DNA of 64,000 nucleotides from Sphingomonas sp. (GCF_019746665.1 NZ_JAIERS010000017.1:62001-126000), one strand, 5' to 3'; positions 47,158-56,608 are shown, counted from the first letter of the stretch. A program made the numbers and translations. The notes: generated from the sequence alone by a model not told the origin.

Positions 47158-48153
47158 TTAGCGAGCGCGGGCGGGCGCGTCACCTATTCCAGGCAAAGCG
47201 ACTTGCCGGTTAAGGAAGCTGGCGAGATCCGCCGCGCTCTGATCGGGGCGTTCCTCCATCGGCACGTGCCCGGTCTTGGGATAGACGACCACCTCGGCCT
47301 GCGGGATGTTGGCGGCGAACCAGCGGGCGGAACTCGCGGGGATCAGCGAATCATTCGCCCCCCACAGAATCAGCACCGGCATGGCGAGCGCGTGGAGCCG
47401 GGCAGGAGTGGCCGGATCGGACGTACCGGCGAAGCGCTGCAGCGTCGCGGTGCGGTTGCCGGGATAGCGCAGCAGCTCCCAATAGCGATCGATCATCGCC
47501 GGGGTGACGAGCGATCGGTCGTAAAACGCATCGGGCAGGCTGCCGGCGATGAAACCGCGAGGGGTGATTTCCGCCGCGATCTCGCGCAGCACCGGCGTGC
47601 GGGCGACGCGGAAGGCGAACGGAAGCCTGGCGCCCTTGGGCTCGGGCTGGCCTGAGGCGTCGACTAGAACCAGCGCCCGCAATCGCTCAGGATGCCACAG
47701 CGCATAATGCCAGGCGACCGAGCCGCCCATCGAATTGCCCGCCAGCACGAACTTGGGGATCTTCAGTTTCAGCCGCAGCCGCTCGACCACATCGGCGAAG
47801 GCACGCGGCCCATAAGCATGGCTGGGGCTGGGGCCGGTAAGGCCGTGGCCGGGAAAGTCGAACCGGATCACCCGATAGGCGCCCTGCAACCGCTGCGCCC
47901 AGGGTTCCCAGGTGTGCAACGAGGCATTCGAGCCGTGGAGCAGCATCAGCACCGGCGCGTCACGCGGGCCGGTATCGCGCACATGGAGCGTGAGGCCACC
48001 GCCCAGATCAACGAATTGCGAAGGCGAGGGCGCATATTTGGCGCGCATTGCCTTGGGATCGGTATCGGGGGTGCGGAACCAGAGGAAGGCAATGAGCAGG
48101 CCAACCAAGACCAGCCCCAATCCAATTCCGATGATCCGCCAGAGATTCCGCAT
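47158..48153 (-). CDS. membrane-anchored alpha/beta hydrolase
   Basis: The 331-residue product has an N-terminal membrane helix (RIIGIGLGLVLVGLLIAFLWF) and a hydrolase fold: LMLLHGSNASLHTWEPW (oxyanion loop), VLAGNSMGGSVAWH (Ser nucleophile), the acid after LILWGANDSLIP, and the histidine in TGHVPMEE. Substrate unknown. It is transcribed in the same direction as purL with a nine-base gap, so it may share its messenger. Confidence 0.92.
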   Translation of the reverse strand: MRNLWRIIGIGLGLVLVGLLIAFLWFRTPDTDPKAMRAKYAPSPSQFVDLGGGLTLHVRDTGPRDAPVLMLLHGSNASLHTWEPWAQRLQGAYRVIRFDFPGHGLTGPSPSHAYGPRAFADVVERLRLKLKIPKFVLAGNSMGGSVAWHYALWHPERLRALVLVDASGQPEPKGARLPFAFRVARTPVLREIAAEITPRGFIAGSLPDAFYDRSLVTPAMIDRYWELLRYPGNRTATLQRFAGTSDPATPARLHALAMPVLILWGANDSLIPASSARWFAANIPQAEVVVYPKTGHVPMEERPDQSAADLASFLNRQVALPGIGDAPARAR

Positions 48154-48207
48154 GGCGCAACCCTAACGCGGCCGCTTGCCCGAACTCAAGGATTGAGCGG
48201 CGAAGCG

Positions 48208-48825
48208 CTATGGCATGTCGCGATCGCGGGGTGAGGTGGGTGCCGGGGCTTGCGGCCCGGCTGAGAACGGAACGCACGTCATGCTCGCCACCAGCGCGAA
48301 GGGGGCGGCGGATTGCTGGATGCGCGCGACGATCCAGGCGCCTTCCAGCGCGATCGCGAGCCGATCGGCGAAGTCCCGCGCCTGATCGGGGCCATGGCCG
48401 AAATCTGCAAGATACCGGACGATGATCGCGGCCCAATCCGATAGCGCCGCCTGACCCGCCGCCGTCAGCCGTGCGGACTGCGGCATCGCATCGACCGCGA
48501 TCGCCGCGATCGGGCAGCCGGCGCTGTAGGCGGACTTTTCAAACAAAGTCGCGAGCGCGGCGGCGAGGTGGTCCACGGCGTCTCGCGCGGAGGATGATCG
48601 GGCGAAAGCCTGCTCGATCAGTGCCCCTGTCAGCCGGCGTGACAAGTCGATCGCGGCTTCGCCCAGTTCTTCCTTTCCATCGGGGAAGTGATGGTAGAAC
48701 GAGCCCTTGGGTGCCTGGCTCACCGCCAGCAGCTCGGTCAAGCCCACGCCATTATAGCCCTTGCTCCGGAACAGCTTCACGGCTGTGCCGATCATCTGGT
48801 CGCGAGCGTTGGAACGACGGGGCAT
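48208..48825 (-). CDS. TetR-family transcriptional regulator
   Basis: The 205-residue product has an N-terminal DNA-binding domain (MIGTAVKLFRSKGYNGVGLTELLAVSQAPKGSFYHHF, about 11-47) and a helical ligand domain with AYSAGCPIAAIAVDAMPQ, typical of the LmrA/YxaF-like TetR branch. It is divergent from the thioesterase/hydratase pair, and a palindrome lies in the shared 80-bp promoter gap. It probably represses those genes and itself. Confidence 0.92.
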   Translation of the reverse strand: MPRRSNARDQMIGTAVKLFRSKGYNGVGLTELLAVSQAPKGSFYHHFPDGKEELGEAAIDLSRRLTGALIEQAFARSSSARDAVDHLAAALATLFEKSAYSAGCPIAAIAVDAMPQSARLTAAGQAALSDWAAIIVRYLADFGHGPDQARDFADRLAIALEGAWIVARIQQSAAPFALVASMTCVPFSAGPQAPAPTSPRDRDMP

Positions 48826-48872
48826 GGCGGGACGATAGCGGTTGTATGGCGATTGGTCTAGTGATACGCTGC

Positions 48873-48888
48873 TATGGCGATCACCATA
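48873..48888. promoter_or_regulatory. candidate TetR operator
   Basis: TATGGCGATCACCATA is a near-perfect palindrome (seven of eight pairs) in the gap between the divergent TetR and thioesterase genes. A second TATGGCGAT half-site lies at 48845-48853. Position and symmetry suit a TetR dimer site. Confidence 0.5.
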
Positions 48889-48905
48889 TAACGGAGCCGG
48901 ATGCG

Positions 48906-49340
48906 ATGAGTGATACTTTGGCCATCGGCCGCGCGATCCTTGATGCGCAGCCCTTCAGCCGCCTGCTGGGCACGGAAATGACGCATTATGCCAATGGCAA
49001 TGTCGAGCTGCGCCTGCCGATGACCGAGCGGCTACAGCAGCAGCATGGCTTCGCGCATGGCGGGGTGGTTGCCTATCTCGCGGACAATGCGCTGACGTTC
49101 GCGGCGGGGCTGGCCATGGGGGGCGGTGTGCTGACCGCGGAAACCAAGGTCAACATGATGCGCCCGGCGATCGGCGAACTGCTGATCGCACGCGCGACTA
49201 CGCTCAGCTTCGGGCGCACACAGGGCGTCGCGCGCTGCGAAATCTACGCGGTGCGCGACGGGGAGGAAGTGCTGTGTGCCGCCGGCCAGGGCACGGTGCT
49301 GCGCGCTCGCCAGCCCTCTGGCGAGGCGTTGACCCAATGA
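48906..49340 (+). CDS. PaaI-type hotdog thioesterase
   Basis: The 144-residue hotdog protein contains QQQHGFAHGGVVAYLADNAL, the PaaI/YdiI active-site helix with the family His and Asp/Asn, and TAETKVNMMRPAIGELLIARA. It probably hydrolyses an acyl-CoA. Its stop overlaps the ATG of the enoyl-CoA hydratase gene (ATGA), so the two are made as a pair under the neighbouring TetR regulator. Confidence 0.88.
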   Translation: MSDTLAIGRAILDAQPFSRLLGTEMTHYANGNVELRLPMTERLQQQHGFAHGGVVAYLADNALTFAAGLAMGGGVLTAETKVNMMRPAIGELLIARATTLSFGRTQGVARCEIYAVRDGEEVLCAAGQGTVLRARQPSGEALTQ

Positions 49341-50107
49341 GCACGATTTCGGTCCGTACCCATGCTCGTGTGACGATCGTCACGATCGAGCGGCCCGAGT
49401 GTCGCAACGCGGTCGATCTCGCGACCGCGCAAGCCCTGCTCGCCGCGTTCAAGGCGTTCGACGCCGATCCTGAAGCGGATGTTGCCATTTTGGCAGGGGC
49501 GGGCGGGGCGTTCTGCGCCGGCGCCGACCTGCGCGCCCTGGCCGAGGGCGAGCGCAAGCCCATCGAGCCGGTCGGCGATTTCGCGCCGATGGGGCCTACC
49601 CGACTTCGGCTCGGTAAGCCGGTGATCGCCGCGATCGAGGGGCCGGCGGTCGCGGGCGGGATGGAATTGGCGCTATGGTGTGATCTGCGCATCGCTGGCC
49701 GCTCGGCGGTGATGGGTATCTTCAACCGACGATTCGGGGTGCCGCTGGTCGATCTCGGCACGATCCGGCTGCCGCGGATTGTTGGCGAAGGGCGCGCGTT
49801 GGAACTGATCCTCACCGGGCGCGCGGTCGCCGCCGACGAAGCGCTGCGCATCGGGCTGGTGAATGAAGTGGTCGATGACGGTGGTGCGCTCGCTCGCGCG
49901 ACCGCGCTCGCCGCGCAGCTATGCGCCTTTCCGCAGACGGCGCTGCGCAACGATCGCCGATCGCTGATGGAGCAATGGTCGCTTGGCGAGGCCGAGGCGA
50001 TCGCGCGAGAGATCAAGCTCGGCCGCGCCACGATCGCGAGCGGCGAAACGCTCGCCGGTTCCAAGCGCTTCAGCGATGGCGCTGGACGTCATGGCGCGTT
50101 CGGGTAG
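49337..50107 (+). CDS. enoyl-CoA hydratase/crotonase-family protein
   Basis: The 256-residue crotonase has the oxyanion hole formed by AGGAFCAGADLRALAEGE and VIAAIEGPAVAGGMELAL, then GVPLVDLGTIRLPRIVGEGRALELILTGRAV. The second catalytic Glu of classical hydratases is not obvious in the GVPLVDLGT loop, so it may have a related activity. ATG 49337 overlaps the upstream stop. Convergent with accC. Confidence 0.9.
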   Translation: MSTISVRTHARVTIVTIERPECRNAVDLATAQALLAAFKAFDADPEADVAILAGAGGAFCAGADLRALAEGERKPIEPVGDFAPMGPTRLRLGKPVIAAIEGPAVAGGMELALWCDLRIAGRSAVMGIFNRRFGVPLVDLGTIRLPRIVGEGRALELILTGRAVAADEALRIGLVNEVVDDGGALARATALAAQLCAFPQTALRNDRRSLMEQWSLGEAEAIAREIKLGRATIASGETLAGSKRFSDGAGRHGAFG

Positions 50108-50127
50108 CGGCGGGAAGGAGTAAGGCT

Positions 50128-51477
50128 TCACTCCTCGCGCGCGAGCCACGCCTCCAGCCATTTGATCGTATAGTCGCCCTGCTGGAATTGGGGATCGTCG
50201 AGCAGCGCCTGATGGAGCGGGATCGTCGTCGTCACGCCCTCCACCACGAATTCCTTCAGCGCCCGCCGCAGCCGCTTGAGCGCGCCCTCGCGGGTGTGAC
50301 CCCAGACGATCAGCTTGGCGATCATCGAATCGTAATAAGGCGGCACCCGATAGCCGGCGTAGAGCCCTGAATCGACGCGCACATTCATGCCCCCCGGCGC
50401 ATGATAAGCCTTCACCAGCCCGGGCGAGGGCGCGAAGGTGCGCGGATCCTCGGCGTTGATCCGGCACTCAATGGCGTGGCCGCGAAACTCCACATCCTGC
50501 TGGCGCAGCGTCAGTGGATGCCCCTCGGCGATGCGGATTTGCTCGCGCACTAGGTCTAATCCGGTAATCGCCTCGGTGACGGGGTGCTCCACCTGCAGGC
50601 GGGTGTTCATCTCGATGAAGTAGAACTCGCCCGCTTCCCATAGGAACTCGATCGTCCCGGCGCCGCGATAGCCCATTTCCGCCATCGCGTTCGCGACGAT
50701 GCCGCCCATCCGGTCGCGCTCGGCATGGCTCAGCACGGGGGAGGGCGCTTCCTCCAGTACCTTCTGGTGGCGGCGCTGGAGCGAGCAATCGCGCTCGCCC
50801 AAGTGAATGGCATTACCCTGGCCGTCGCCGAACACCTGGAATTCGATGTGACGCGGATTGCCCAGGTATTTTTCCATGTAAACGGTCGCGTCGCCGAACG
50901 CGGCCTTAGCCTCGTTGCCAGCTTGCGCCATCAGGGTCTCGAGCTGATCCTCGCTCGCGACCACCTTCATCCCGCGGCCGCCGCCCCCCGAGGCGGCCTT
51001 GATCAGTACCGGATAGCCGACGCGGGCGGCGATCGCCTTGGCCTCGTCGAGGCTCGCGATCGCCCCGTCCGACCCCGGCACCAGCGGCAGACCGAGCGCG
51101 CCGGCGGTTCGCTTGGCCTCCACCTTGTCGCCCATCGTGCGGATATGTTCGGGTTTGGGCCCGACGAAAATAATGTCGTGTGCCTCGACAATCTCGGCGA
51201 AGCGCGCATTCTCGCTTAGAAAGCCATAGCCGGGATGGATCGCGTCGGCGCCCGAGATTTCCGCCGCCGAAATAATCGCGGGGATGTTCAGATAGCTTTC
51301 GGCGGCGCTCGGCGGCCCAATGCAGATCGCCTGGTCGGCGAGGCGGACATGCATCGCGTCAGCGTCGGCGGTCGAATGCACCGCGACCGTCTCGATCCCC
51401 ATTTCATGGCAGGCGCGGTGGATGCGCAGCGCGATCTCGCCGCGATTGGCGATCAGAAGCTTCTTGATCTGCGCCAT
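50128..51477 (-). CDS. accC: acetyl-CoA carboxylase biotin carboxylase subunit
   Basis: AccC carboxylates the biotin on AccB in fatty-acid synthesis. The 449-residue ATP-grasp enzyme shows [49 protein letters not shown] (glycine-rich loop), [20 protein letters not shown] and [19 protein letters not shown]. The ATG at 51477 shares its A with the accB stop (TGATG); a GTG one codon earlier is unlikely. Confidence 0.97.
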   Translation of the reverse strand: MAQIKKLLIANRGEIALRIHRACHEMGIETVAVHSTADADAMHVRLADQAICIGPPSAAESYLNIPAIISAAEISGADAIHPGYGFLSENARFAEIVEAHDIIFVGPKPEHIRTMGDKVEAKRTAGALGLPLVPGSDGAIASLDEAKAIAARVGYPVLIKAASGGGGRGMKVVASEDQLETLMAQAGNEAKAAFGDATVYMEKYLGNPRHIEFQVFGDGQGNAIHLGERDCSLQRRHQKVLEEAPSPVLSHAERDRMGGIVANAMAEMGYRGAGTIEFLWEAGEFYFIEMNTRLQVEHPVTEAITGLDLVREQIRIAEGHPLTLRQQDVEFRGHAIECRINAEDPRTFAPSPGLVKAYHAPGGMNVRVDSGLYAGYRVPPYYDSMIAKLIVWGHTREGALKRLRRALKEFVVEGVTTTIPLHQALLDDPQFQQGDYTIKWLEAWLAREE

Positions 51478-51974
51478 CACTCGATCACGATCAGCGGCTG
51501 GTCGAACTCGACCGGACGGCCATTGTCGACCAGCACCGCGGTGACGGTGCCCGCGCGCGGCGCGGCGATCGGGTTCATCACCTTCATCGCCTCGATGATC
51601 AGCAGCGTATCGCCCGCCGCGACCTTCTGCCCGGTTGCGACGAACGGCGCCGCGCCCGGTTCGGGCGAGAGATAGACCGTGCCGACCATCGGTGACTTGA
51701 CCGCGCCCGCCGCCGGCGCCGCAGGATCGGCGAGCAGCGGGGCGGAAGGTGCGGGGGCGGCTGGCGCCGGGGCCATGACCGGCGGCGCGTAGCTCGCCGG
51801 CAGCGGGGCGGCGACCGTCACCGCGCGGGCGACGCGCACCCGGCGCTCGCCGTCTTCCACTTCGATCTCGGTCAGCTGGGTTTCGTCAAGCACTGCCGCC
51901 AGTTGGCGGACCAGCTCGACATCGATGCGCATCTCGTCGCGCGGGGCGGGCTCGTCTTGGTGGGTTTCGGCCAT
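51477..51974 (-). CDS. accB: acetyl-CoA carboxylase biotin carboxyl carrier protein
   Basis: AccB carries the biotin that is carboxylated by AccC. The 165-residue product has an N-terminal helical stretch, a Pro/Ala linker (about 55-90) and a C-terminal biotinyl domain whose biotinylated lysine is in EAMKVMNPI (about Lys131). Length is normal. It is second in aroQ-accB-accC, and its stop overlaps accC. Confidence 0.97.
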   Translation of the reverse strand: MAETHQDEPAPRDEMRIDVELVRQLAAVLDETQLTEIEVEDGERRVRVARAVTVAAPLPASYAPPVMAPAPAAPAPSAPLLADPAAPAAGAVKSPMVGTVYLSPEPGAAPFVATGQKVAAGDTLLIIEAMKVMNPIAAPRAGTVTAVLVDNGRPVEFDQPLIVIE

Positions 51975-52003
51975 GGTTAATCCCTGTTGCGCCGGCTTCT
52001 GTG

Positions 52004-52435
52004 TCAGAGCCGGACCGCCGCTTCAAGCGCGAGCAGATAGGAATGCGCACCGAAGCCGGCAATCGTCCCGCGCGCGACCGGGGCGACGTAGCTGGTGTGG
52101 CGGAAGGCTTCGCGTGCTTGCGGGTTCGATAAATGCACCTCGATCACCGGGGTTACGACCGCCTTCACCGCGTCGTGCAGCGCGACCGAAGTGTGAGTGA
52201 AGCCGCCGGGGTTGAGCAACACCGCCTTTGCCCCCACCGCCTGTGCCTCGTGCAGCCAGTCGATCAGATGCCCTTCATGGTTCGATTGGCGCAGATCGAT
52301 GCTGACGCCGAGTTCGCGCGCGCGGTCTTCAAGCTGCGCCGCGATCTCGTCGAGCGTCGTACCCCCGTAGATTTGCGGTTCGCGCGTGCCCAAAAGATTG
52401 AGGTTGGCCCCGTTGAGCACATAAATCACGCTCAT
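52004..52435 (-). CDS. aroQ: type II 3-dehydroquinate dehydratase
   Basis: AroQ dehydrates 3-dehydroquinate in the shikimate pathway. The 143-residue product has [36 protein letters not shown] and [13 protein letters not shown] with the active-site Tyr, Arg and His, followed by VIEVHLSN. Length is normal for the dodecameric type II enzyme. It leads the aroQ-accB-accC unit, a common alphaproteobacterial order. Confidence 0.96.
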   Translation of the reverse strand: MSVIYVLNGANLNLLGTREPQIYGGTTLDEIAAQLEDRARELGVSIDLRQSNHEGHLIDWLHEAQAVGAKAVLLNPGGFTHTSVALHDAVKAVVTPVIEVHLSNPQAREAFRHTSYVAPVARGTIAGFGAHSYLLALEAAVRL

Positions 52436-52562
52436 TTCAATGCTCTCCCGGCAAAGCGCTTGTCTAGGCGAAGCGCACGGCGGCGCGAAGCCCGGATTTT
52501 CGGCAACGTGCCATTAACGCCTCGCTGTCACAGCGGAGGAAGACACCAACCGGGAGACATTC

Positions 52563-52844
52563 ATGTTCAGCTTCGTCCTCGCGCTTGCCACCGCCGCCCC
52601 AGCCGCCCCCGTCGCCGATCAGGCGATCAAGCCCGATCAGGTCGGCGCTACCGTGATCGAACTGTCGATCTCCGCGACCGGCAAGGTCGACAAGTGCAAG
52701 GCCGTCGTCTCGAGCGGCGACGCCAAGCTCGACGACAAGGCCTGCAAGCTGTTCCTGGAAACCGAATATCAGCCGAGCAAGGACGCCGCCGGCAAGCCGG
52801 TCGCCAGCGTTGAGCGCATCAGCCTCGCCTGGGCGCAAGACTAA
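52563..52844 (+). CDS. small secreted TonB-C-terminal-like protein
   Basis: The 93-residue product has a short signal-like start (MFSFVLALATAAPAAPVA) and then a beta-rich stretch, VIELSISATGKVDKCKAVVSSGDAKLDDKACKLFLETEYQPSKDAAGKPV, with two cysteines. The order of conserved groups (G-x-V-x-x-C, SG-x-x-x-L-D, C) resembles the TonB C-terminal domain used by energy-transducer proteins, here free of an anchor or Pro-rich arm. A GC-rich hairpin follows its stop. Confidence 0.7.
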   Translation: MFSFVLALATAAPAAPVADQAIKPDQVGATVIELSISATGKVDKCKAVVSSGDAKLDDKACKLFLETEYQPSKDAAGKPVASVERISLAWAQD

Positions 52845-52855
52845 GCTTTGCTACG

Positions 52856-52896
52856 GCCGGCATGCCCCTCCCCAGCGGTGGGAGGGGCATGCCGGC
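52856..52896 (+). terminator. strong hairpin after the TonB-like gene
   Basis: GCCGGCATGCCCCTCCC (52856-52872) and its exact complement (52880-52896) form a 17-bp stem with a short loop, ending in GCGG. There is no T-run, so it may be a repeat or mRNA-stabilising structure more than a clean terminator. Confidence 0.6.
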
Positions 52897-52954
52897 GCGG
52901 TAAAACCGCCATTTTGGTTTGAAGCCTGCGGCGGCACGCCCTAGATCGCCCGGC

Positions 52955-53965
52955 ATGGACCAACATGTCGATGGCACGATCAGCCTTACCGTCAATGGCG
53001 AGCATCGCCGCGTTCGCGCGGGGCTTAGCCTCGCCGAACTCGCGCAGGAACTGGGCCTCGTGCCCGAAAAGGTCGCGGTCGAGCGCAACCTGGAAGTCGT
53101 ACCGCGCTCGACTCTGACGGATGTGCGCGTCGCCGATGGCGATGCGATCGAGATCGTCCATTTCGTCGGCGGTGGCGATCATGCCGCGCCGATCGCCGAG
53201 GATGGCTGGACCGTAGCCGGCCACCATTTCCGTTCGCGGTTGATCGTCGGGACCGGCAAGTACAAGGATTTCGCCGAGAACGCGGCCGCGGTCGAAGCCT
53301 CGGGCGCGGAGATCGTGACCGTCGCGGTGCGGCGGGTGAATGTCAGCGATCCCAAAGCGCCGATGCTCACCGATTTCATCGACCCCAAGAAAATCACCTA
53401 CCTGCCCAACACCGCCGGCTGCTTCACCGCCGAGGATGCGATCCGCACGCTGCGCCTGGCACGCGAGGCGGGCGGCTGGGAATTGGTGAAGCTGGAAGTG
53501 CTGGGTGAGGCGAAGACGCTCTACCCCGACATGGTCGAAACGCTGCGTGCGACCGAGATTCTGGCCAAGGAAGGCTTTAAGCCCATGGTCTATTGCGTCG
53601 ACGACCCCATCGCCGCCAAGCGGCTGGAGGATGCGGGCGCGGTCGCGATCATGCCCTTGGGTGCGCCGATCGGCTCGGGTCTTGGCATCCAGAACCGGGT
53701 GACGATCCGCCTGATCGTCGAAGGCGCGAAGGTGCCGGTGCTGGTCGACGCGGGCGTCGGCACCGCGTCCGACGCGGCGGTCGCGATGGAGCTGGGTTGC
53801 GACGGGGTGCTGATGAACACCGCCATCGCCGAGGCGCGCGATCCGGTACGGATGGCGCGGGCGATGCGCCATGCGGTGGAGGCGGGGCGGCTTGCTTATC
53901 TTGCGGGGCGCATGGGACAGCGACGCTATGCTGATCCGTCGAGCCCCTTGGCAGGGCTGATCTAG
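52955..53965 (+). CDS. thiG: ThiS-ThiG fusion: sulfur carrier plus thiazole synthase
   Basis: The 336-residue product fuses a ThiS-like domain (about 8-74: [26 protein letters not shown] ... [10 protein letters not shown]) to ThiG (about 80-336: [37 protein letters not shown], the Schiff-base Lys in [54 protein letters not shown]). ThiG makes the thiazole of thiamine using sulfur from the ThiS C-terminal thiocarboxylate. Here the GGG of ThiS is followed by Asp and the ThiG part, so it is internal. The fusion itself is known in sphingomonads. ATG 52955 gives the shortest sensible start. Confidence 0.93.
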   Translation: MDQHVDGTISLTVNGEHRRVRAGLSLAELAQELGLVPEKVAVERNLEVVPRSTLTDVRVADGDAIEIVHFVGGGDHAAPIAEDGWTVAGHHFRSRLIVGTGKYKDFAENAAAVEASGAEIVTVAVRRVNVSDPKAPMLTDFIDPKKITYLPNTAGCFTAEDAIRTLRLAREAGGWELVKLEVLGEAKTLYPDMVETLRATEILAKEGFKPMVYCVDDPIAAKRLEDAGAVAIMPLGAPIGSGLGIQNRVTIRLIVEGAKVPVLVDAGVGTASDAAVAMELGCDGVLMNTAIAEARDPVRMARAMRHAVEAGRLAYLAGRMGQRRYADPSSPLAGLI

Positions 53966-54043
53966 CGACCGCGGCGGCCGCTTTTCGCCGCCGTTTTCGC
54001 GCTCTATAGCTGTTCGCCGGGCGGCGTTGACATGGAGCGAAAC

Positions 54044-54826
54044 ATGCGTCGATTCGCCGCCTCCCTAGCCTTCACCCTGTTGCTCGCCGGTTGTGACGAG
54101 GCACCGACGGCGACACCAAAACCAGCCGCCGCTGAGGAGCCCGCCACCACGCTCGGCCAGCCCAGCGACATCACCTTGAAGGCGGCCGATGGCGCCCGCG
54201 TCTTCGCCCGCTACTACCCGGCGGAGCACCCCAAGGCATTGCTGCTGCTGTTTCACCAGGCGGGATCGAGCAAGGACGAATATGCGCCGATCGCCCCCAG
54301 CCTCGTCGCCGACGGCTATAGCGCGCTCGCGGTCGATGCCCGCGCGGGGGGCGATCTGTTCGGGCCAAACCAGACGGTGAAGGCTCTGGGCCGCGCCGCC
54401 GACTATGTCGCCGCCCGCCAGGACCTGCAGGCGGCGATCGACTGGGCGCAGGACAAGAAATTGCCGATCTTCCTGTGGGGTAGCAGCTATTCCTCCGCGC
54501 TCGTCTTCCCGCTGGCGGCGGCGAACAAGGGCAAGATCGCCGGCGTGCTCGCCTTTTCGCCCAACGAGTATCTGGGCGACGGCGATCCGGTGAAGACCGC
54601 CGCCGGACAGATCGACGTGCCGGTATTCATCACCGCCGCCAACGACGCCGAGGAGCTGGACGGCGCGCAGGCGATCGCATCGCGGATGGCCGCCGATCAT
54701 ACGACTTTCTACAAGCCGGAGGCGGGCGTCCACGGCGCCTCGACACTGCGCGAGGACCGCAACCCCAAAGGCTGGCGCGCGAATTTTAGCGCCGTCGAGG
54801 CGTGGCTGAAGAAGGCGGTTTCATAA
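54044..54826 (+). CDS. alpha/beta-hydrolase lipoprotein
   Basis: The product is 260 residues from ATG 54044 (GGAG is placed upstream; another ATG at 54032 is in frame). Lipobox-like LLLAGC (Cys17) is followed by a flexible Pro/Ala stretch. The hydrolase domain shows LLLLFHQAGSSKDEYAPIAP, IFLWGSSYSSALVFPL (Ser nucleophile), VPVFITAANDAEEL and the C-terminal VHGASTL histidine. It probably acts on an ester at the periplasmic membrane face; substrate unknown. Confidence 0.85.
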   Translation: MRRFAASLAFTLLLAGCDEAPTATPKPAAAEEPATTLGQPSDITLKAADGARVFARYYPAEHPKALLLLFHQAGSSKDEYAPIAPSLVADGYSALAVDARAGGDLFGPNQTVKALGRAADYVAARQDLQAAIDWAQDKKLPIFLWGSSYSSALVFPLAAANKGKIAGVLAFSPNEYLGDGDPVKTAAGQIDVPVFITAANDAEELDGAQAIASRMAADHTTFYKPEAGVHGASTLREDRNPKGWRANFSAVEAWLKKAVS

Positions 54827-54876
54827 CGGAACCGCCGGCGCGCTCGCCCGTTCGCCCGATGGAAAGGAGACGTTCC

Positions 54877-55047
54877 ATGGGTGAATTGGGCGACAAGATC
54901 AAAGGCAATATCAACGAGGCCATCGGCAAGGCGAAGCAGATGAGCAACGATCCTGAAACCAAGGCCGATGGCGCCGCTCAGGAAGCCAAGGGCAAGGGTG
55001 AGCAGGTGAAGGGCAAGGTGAAGGGTCTGCTCGGCGACGATATCTGA
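54877..55047 (+). CDS. CsbD-family stress protein
   Basis: The 56-residue CsbD domain is MGELGDKIKGNINEAIGKAK, then NDPETKADGAAQEAKGKGEQ, KVKGLLGDD. These highly charged, mostly helical proteins are induced by general stress in many bacteria. AAGGAGA is nine bases before ATG 54877; a longer frame upstream lacks support. A rho-independent terminator follows 30 bp later. Confidence 0.9.
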   Translation: MGELGDKIKGNINEAIGKAKQMSNDPETKADGAAQEAKGKGEQVKGKVKGLLGDDI

Positions 55048-55077
55048 GTCGACCTCTGATTCCGACACTTTATCACG

Positions 55078-55114
55078 CCGTCATCCCGGCCTCGGCGCCG
55101 GGGTGACGGTTTTT
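55078..55114 (+). terminator. rho-independent terminator after the CsbD gene
   Basis: CCGTCATCCCGGC (55078-55090) pairs with GCCGGGGTGACGG (55097-55109) through a single T-G pair, and TTTTT follows at once (55110-55114). The stem uses the same outer sequence as the repeat at 29150-29234. The convergent ligase gene ends at 55132. Confidence 0.85.
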
Positions 55115-55131
55115 ATGTGATACGCAGCTGG

Positions 55132-56481
55132 TCAGGCCGCAATGGCGGCTTTGGCTCGGAATGGTTGCCAGGCCGCCTCTTCACGCTTGCGCGCGAGATA
55201 GGTGTCGAGCCCGATCTGCGCCCCGATCAGCATATAAACGAAGGGTTGGAAGGCGATCCCGACGAACGCACCGCCGAGCAGATAGATCAGGTGCGCCATC
55301 TGGAGCCCGCTCGCAAGCTGGCCCGCCCACAGCGTTTCCTCCGCGCCGCGCAGATAGCGCCAGCGCAGCACTTCCATCCGCACCACGCCGATCAGGTTGA
55401 GCAACAGCCACAGCGCCAGCCCGGGATAACCCTGCTCGCCGAGCATCTCGAAATAACTGCTGTGATAGGCGCGGGACTTGTCGACCTCCAGCGCGCGCTT
55501 GATCACCTGGTTGTTCTTGTCCCCCTCCACGACGATGATGTCGTAGCGGACATGGTTGCCGCGATACGCCTCGAACCCGCCGCCGAACGGATGGGACTTT
55601 GCGTAGTCGATCGTCCATTGCCAAACCGCGACCCGCGTGGAGGCCGAGCTGTCGCCCTTATAGGTGCGGATCGTGTCCATCCGCGCGAGGAAGCTCGGCG
55701 GCAGGAATGGATAGGCGACGACCGGCGCGGCCGCCATCAAGGCGAGATACAGGAACCGACGCTTGGCATCGCGTAGCATCAGCAGCGCGAGCAGCCCGAT
55801 GCACAGCAAGCCGGTGCGCGCCGAAGTGCCGACCGGGATCAGCAGGCAGGCGAACACCAGCGCGTAGCAGAAGATCTTCACCCGCCAGTCGGGCTTGAAG
55901 ATCGTGCCGTGGCGCGCGAACCACAGGATCAGCGGGATGATGCAGATCGCGACGGTCGAGATGATCGAGCCTTCGTAGAGCCCCGAATTGTTCGAGACCA
56001 TCAGGTTCAGCTCGCCATAGCCGCCCCCCGAGGCCAGTGTCTTGATCCCGCCGACGATGACGATCGAGCTCGCCGACAGGATCATGAACAGCAGCAGCGC
56101 CTCGATCCGGAGCTTGGTGCGCAAGGTGAGCGGCAGGAAGATCGCGAAGGCGAGCGCTTTCCACACCCATTCCCATTTGCCGACAGCATCGACCGGGAAA
56201 TCGGCGGTAAGCGTCGTCGCGCCGCAATAGATGAGCAGCAGCAGGATCAGCCCCTGGCGCGGCGCGAGGCGCACGTCGCGCTTGTCATCGAACAACAGCC
56301 AGCTGCCCACCGCTAGGGCGACCGCGATCAGCGAGATGGGCACCGAATTGAGGAGCAAATAAGTCAGCCGCTGCGGCGAGACGATGTCGATATAGACATA
56401 GGTGAGCACGAACAGGAACGGGCGGCGAAAGCCGAGCCCGAACAGCGCGCCCAGAAAGGCGATGAAGGCAAGATCACGCAC
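55132..56481 (-). CDS. putative O-glycosylation ligase, exosortase A system-associated
   Basis: The 449-residue product starts at a GTG (VRDLAFIAFLGALFGLGFRRPFLFVL, the family N-terminus) and has eleven or so helices. The Wzy/WaaL-like periplasmic loop carries STRVAVWQWTIDYAKSHPFGGGF and SSYFEMLGEQGYPGLALWLLL. This matches the O-antigen-ligase-like proteins found in exosortase A (EPS) clusters. It would attach or polymerise a surface glycan. No exosortase lies in the window. Confidence 0.9.
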   Translation of the reverse strand: MRDLAFIAFLGALFGLGFRRPFLFVLTYVYIDIVSPQRLTYLLLNSVPISLIAVALAVGSWLLFDDKRDVRLAPRQGLILLLLIYCGATTLTADFPVDAVGKWEWVWKALAFAIFLPLTLRTKLRIEALLLFMILSASSIVIVGGIKTLASGGGYGELNLMVSNNSGLYEGSIISTVAICIIPLILWFARHGTIFKPDWRVKIFCYALVFACLLIPVGTSARTGLLCIGLLALLMLRDAKRRFLYLALMAAAPVVAYPFLPPSFLARMDTIRTYKGDSSASTRVAVWQWTIDYAKSHPFGGGFEAYRGNHVRYDIIVVEGDKNNQVIKRALEVDKSRAYHSSYFEMLGEQGYPGLALWLLLNLIGVVRMEVLRWRYLRGAEETLWAGQLASGLQMAHLIYLLGGAFVGIAFQPFVYMLIGAQIGLDTYLARKREEAAWQPFRAKAAIAA

Positions 56482-56608
56482 CGGGATCGCCCCGCTGCTT
56501 GCGATCGCGTGGCGAGCGCTCCCGGTCCAGATCGCGGCGGCGGAGCAGCAGGATCGCGGCGAGCACCATCAGCCCGTGCGACAGGCCAAGCGCGAAATTG
56601 TCGATCAT
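56474..56608 (-). CDS. 44-residue membrane protein overlapping the ligase gene
   Basis: The short frame begins MIDNFALGLSHGLMVLAAILLL, continues with charged residues RRRDLDRERSPRDRKQ and ends GDPGA. Its stop lies eight bases inside the ligase start (GTGCGTGA), which suggests translational coupling, and GGGAG precedes the ATG. It looks like a one-helix accessory protein, but nothing more can be said. Confidence 0.55.
   Translation of the reverse strand: MIDNFALGLSHGLMVLAAILLLRRRDLDRERSPRDRKQRGDPGA

Noticed and set aside
45751-47655. 634-codon open frame on the plus strand opposite purL
   Set aside because: PurL on the minus strand is unambiguous. The shadow frame has no conserved motif and extends into the next gene.
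52845-52954. TPP riboswitch before the ThiS-ThiG fusion
   Set aside because: The gap holds a simple perfect hairpin; the conserved THI-box segments are absent.
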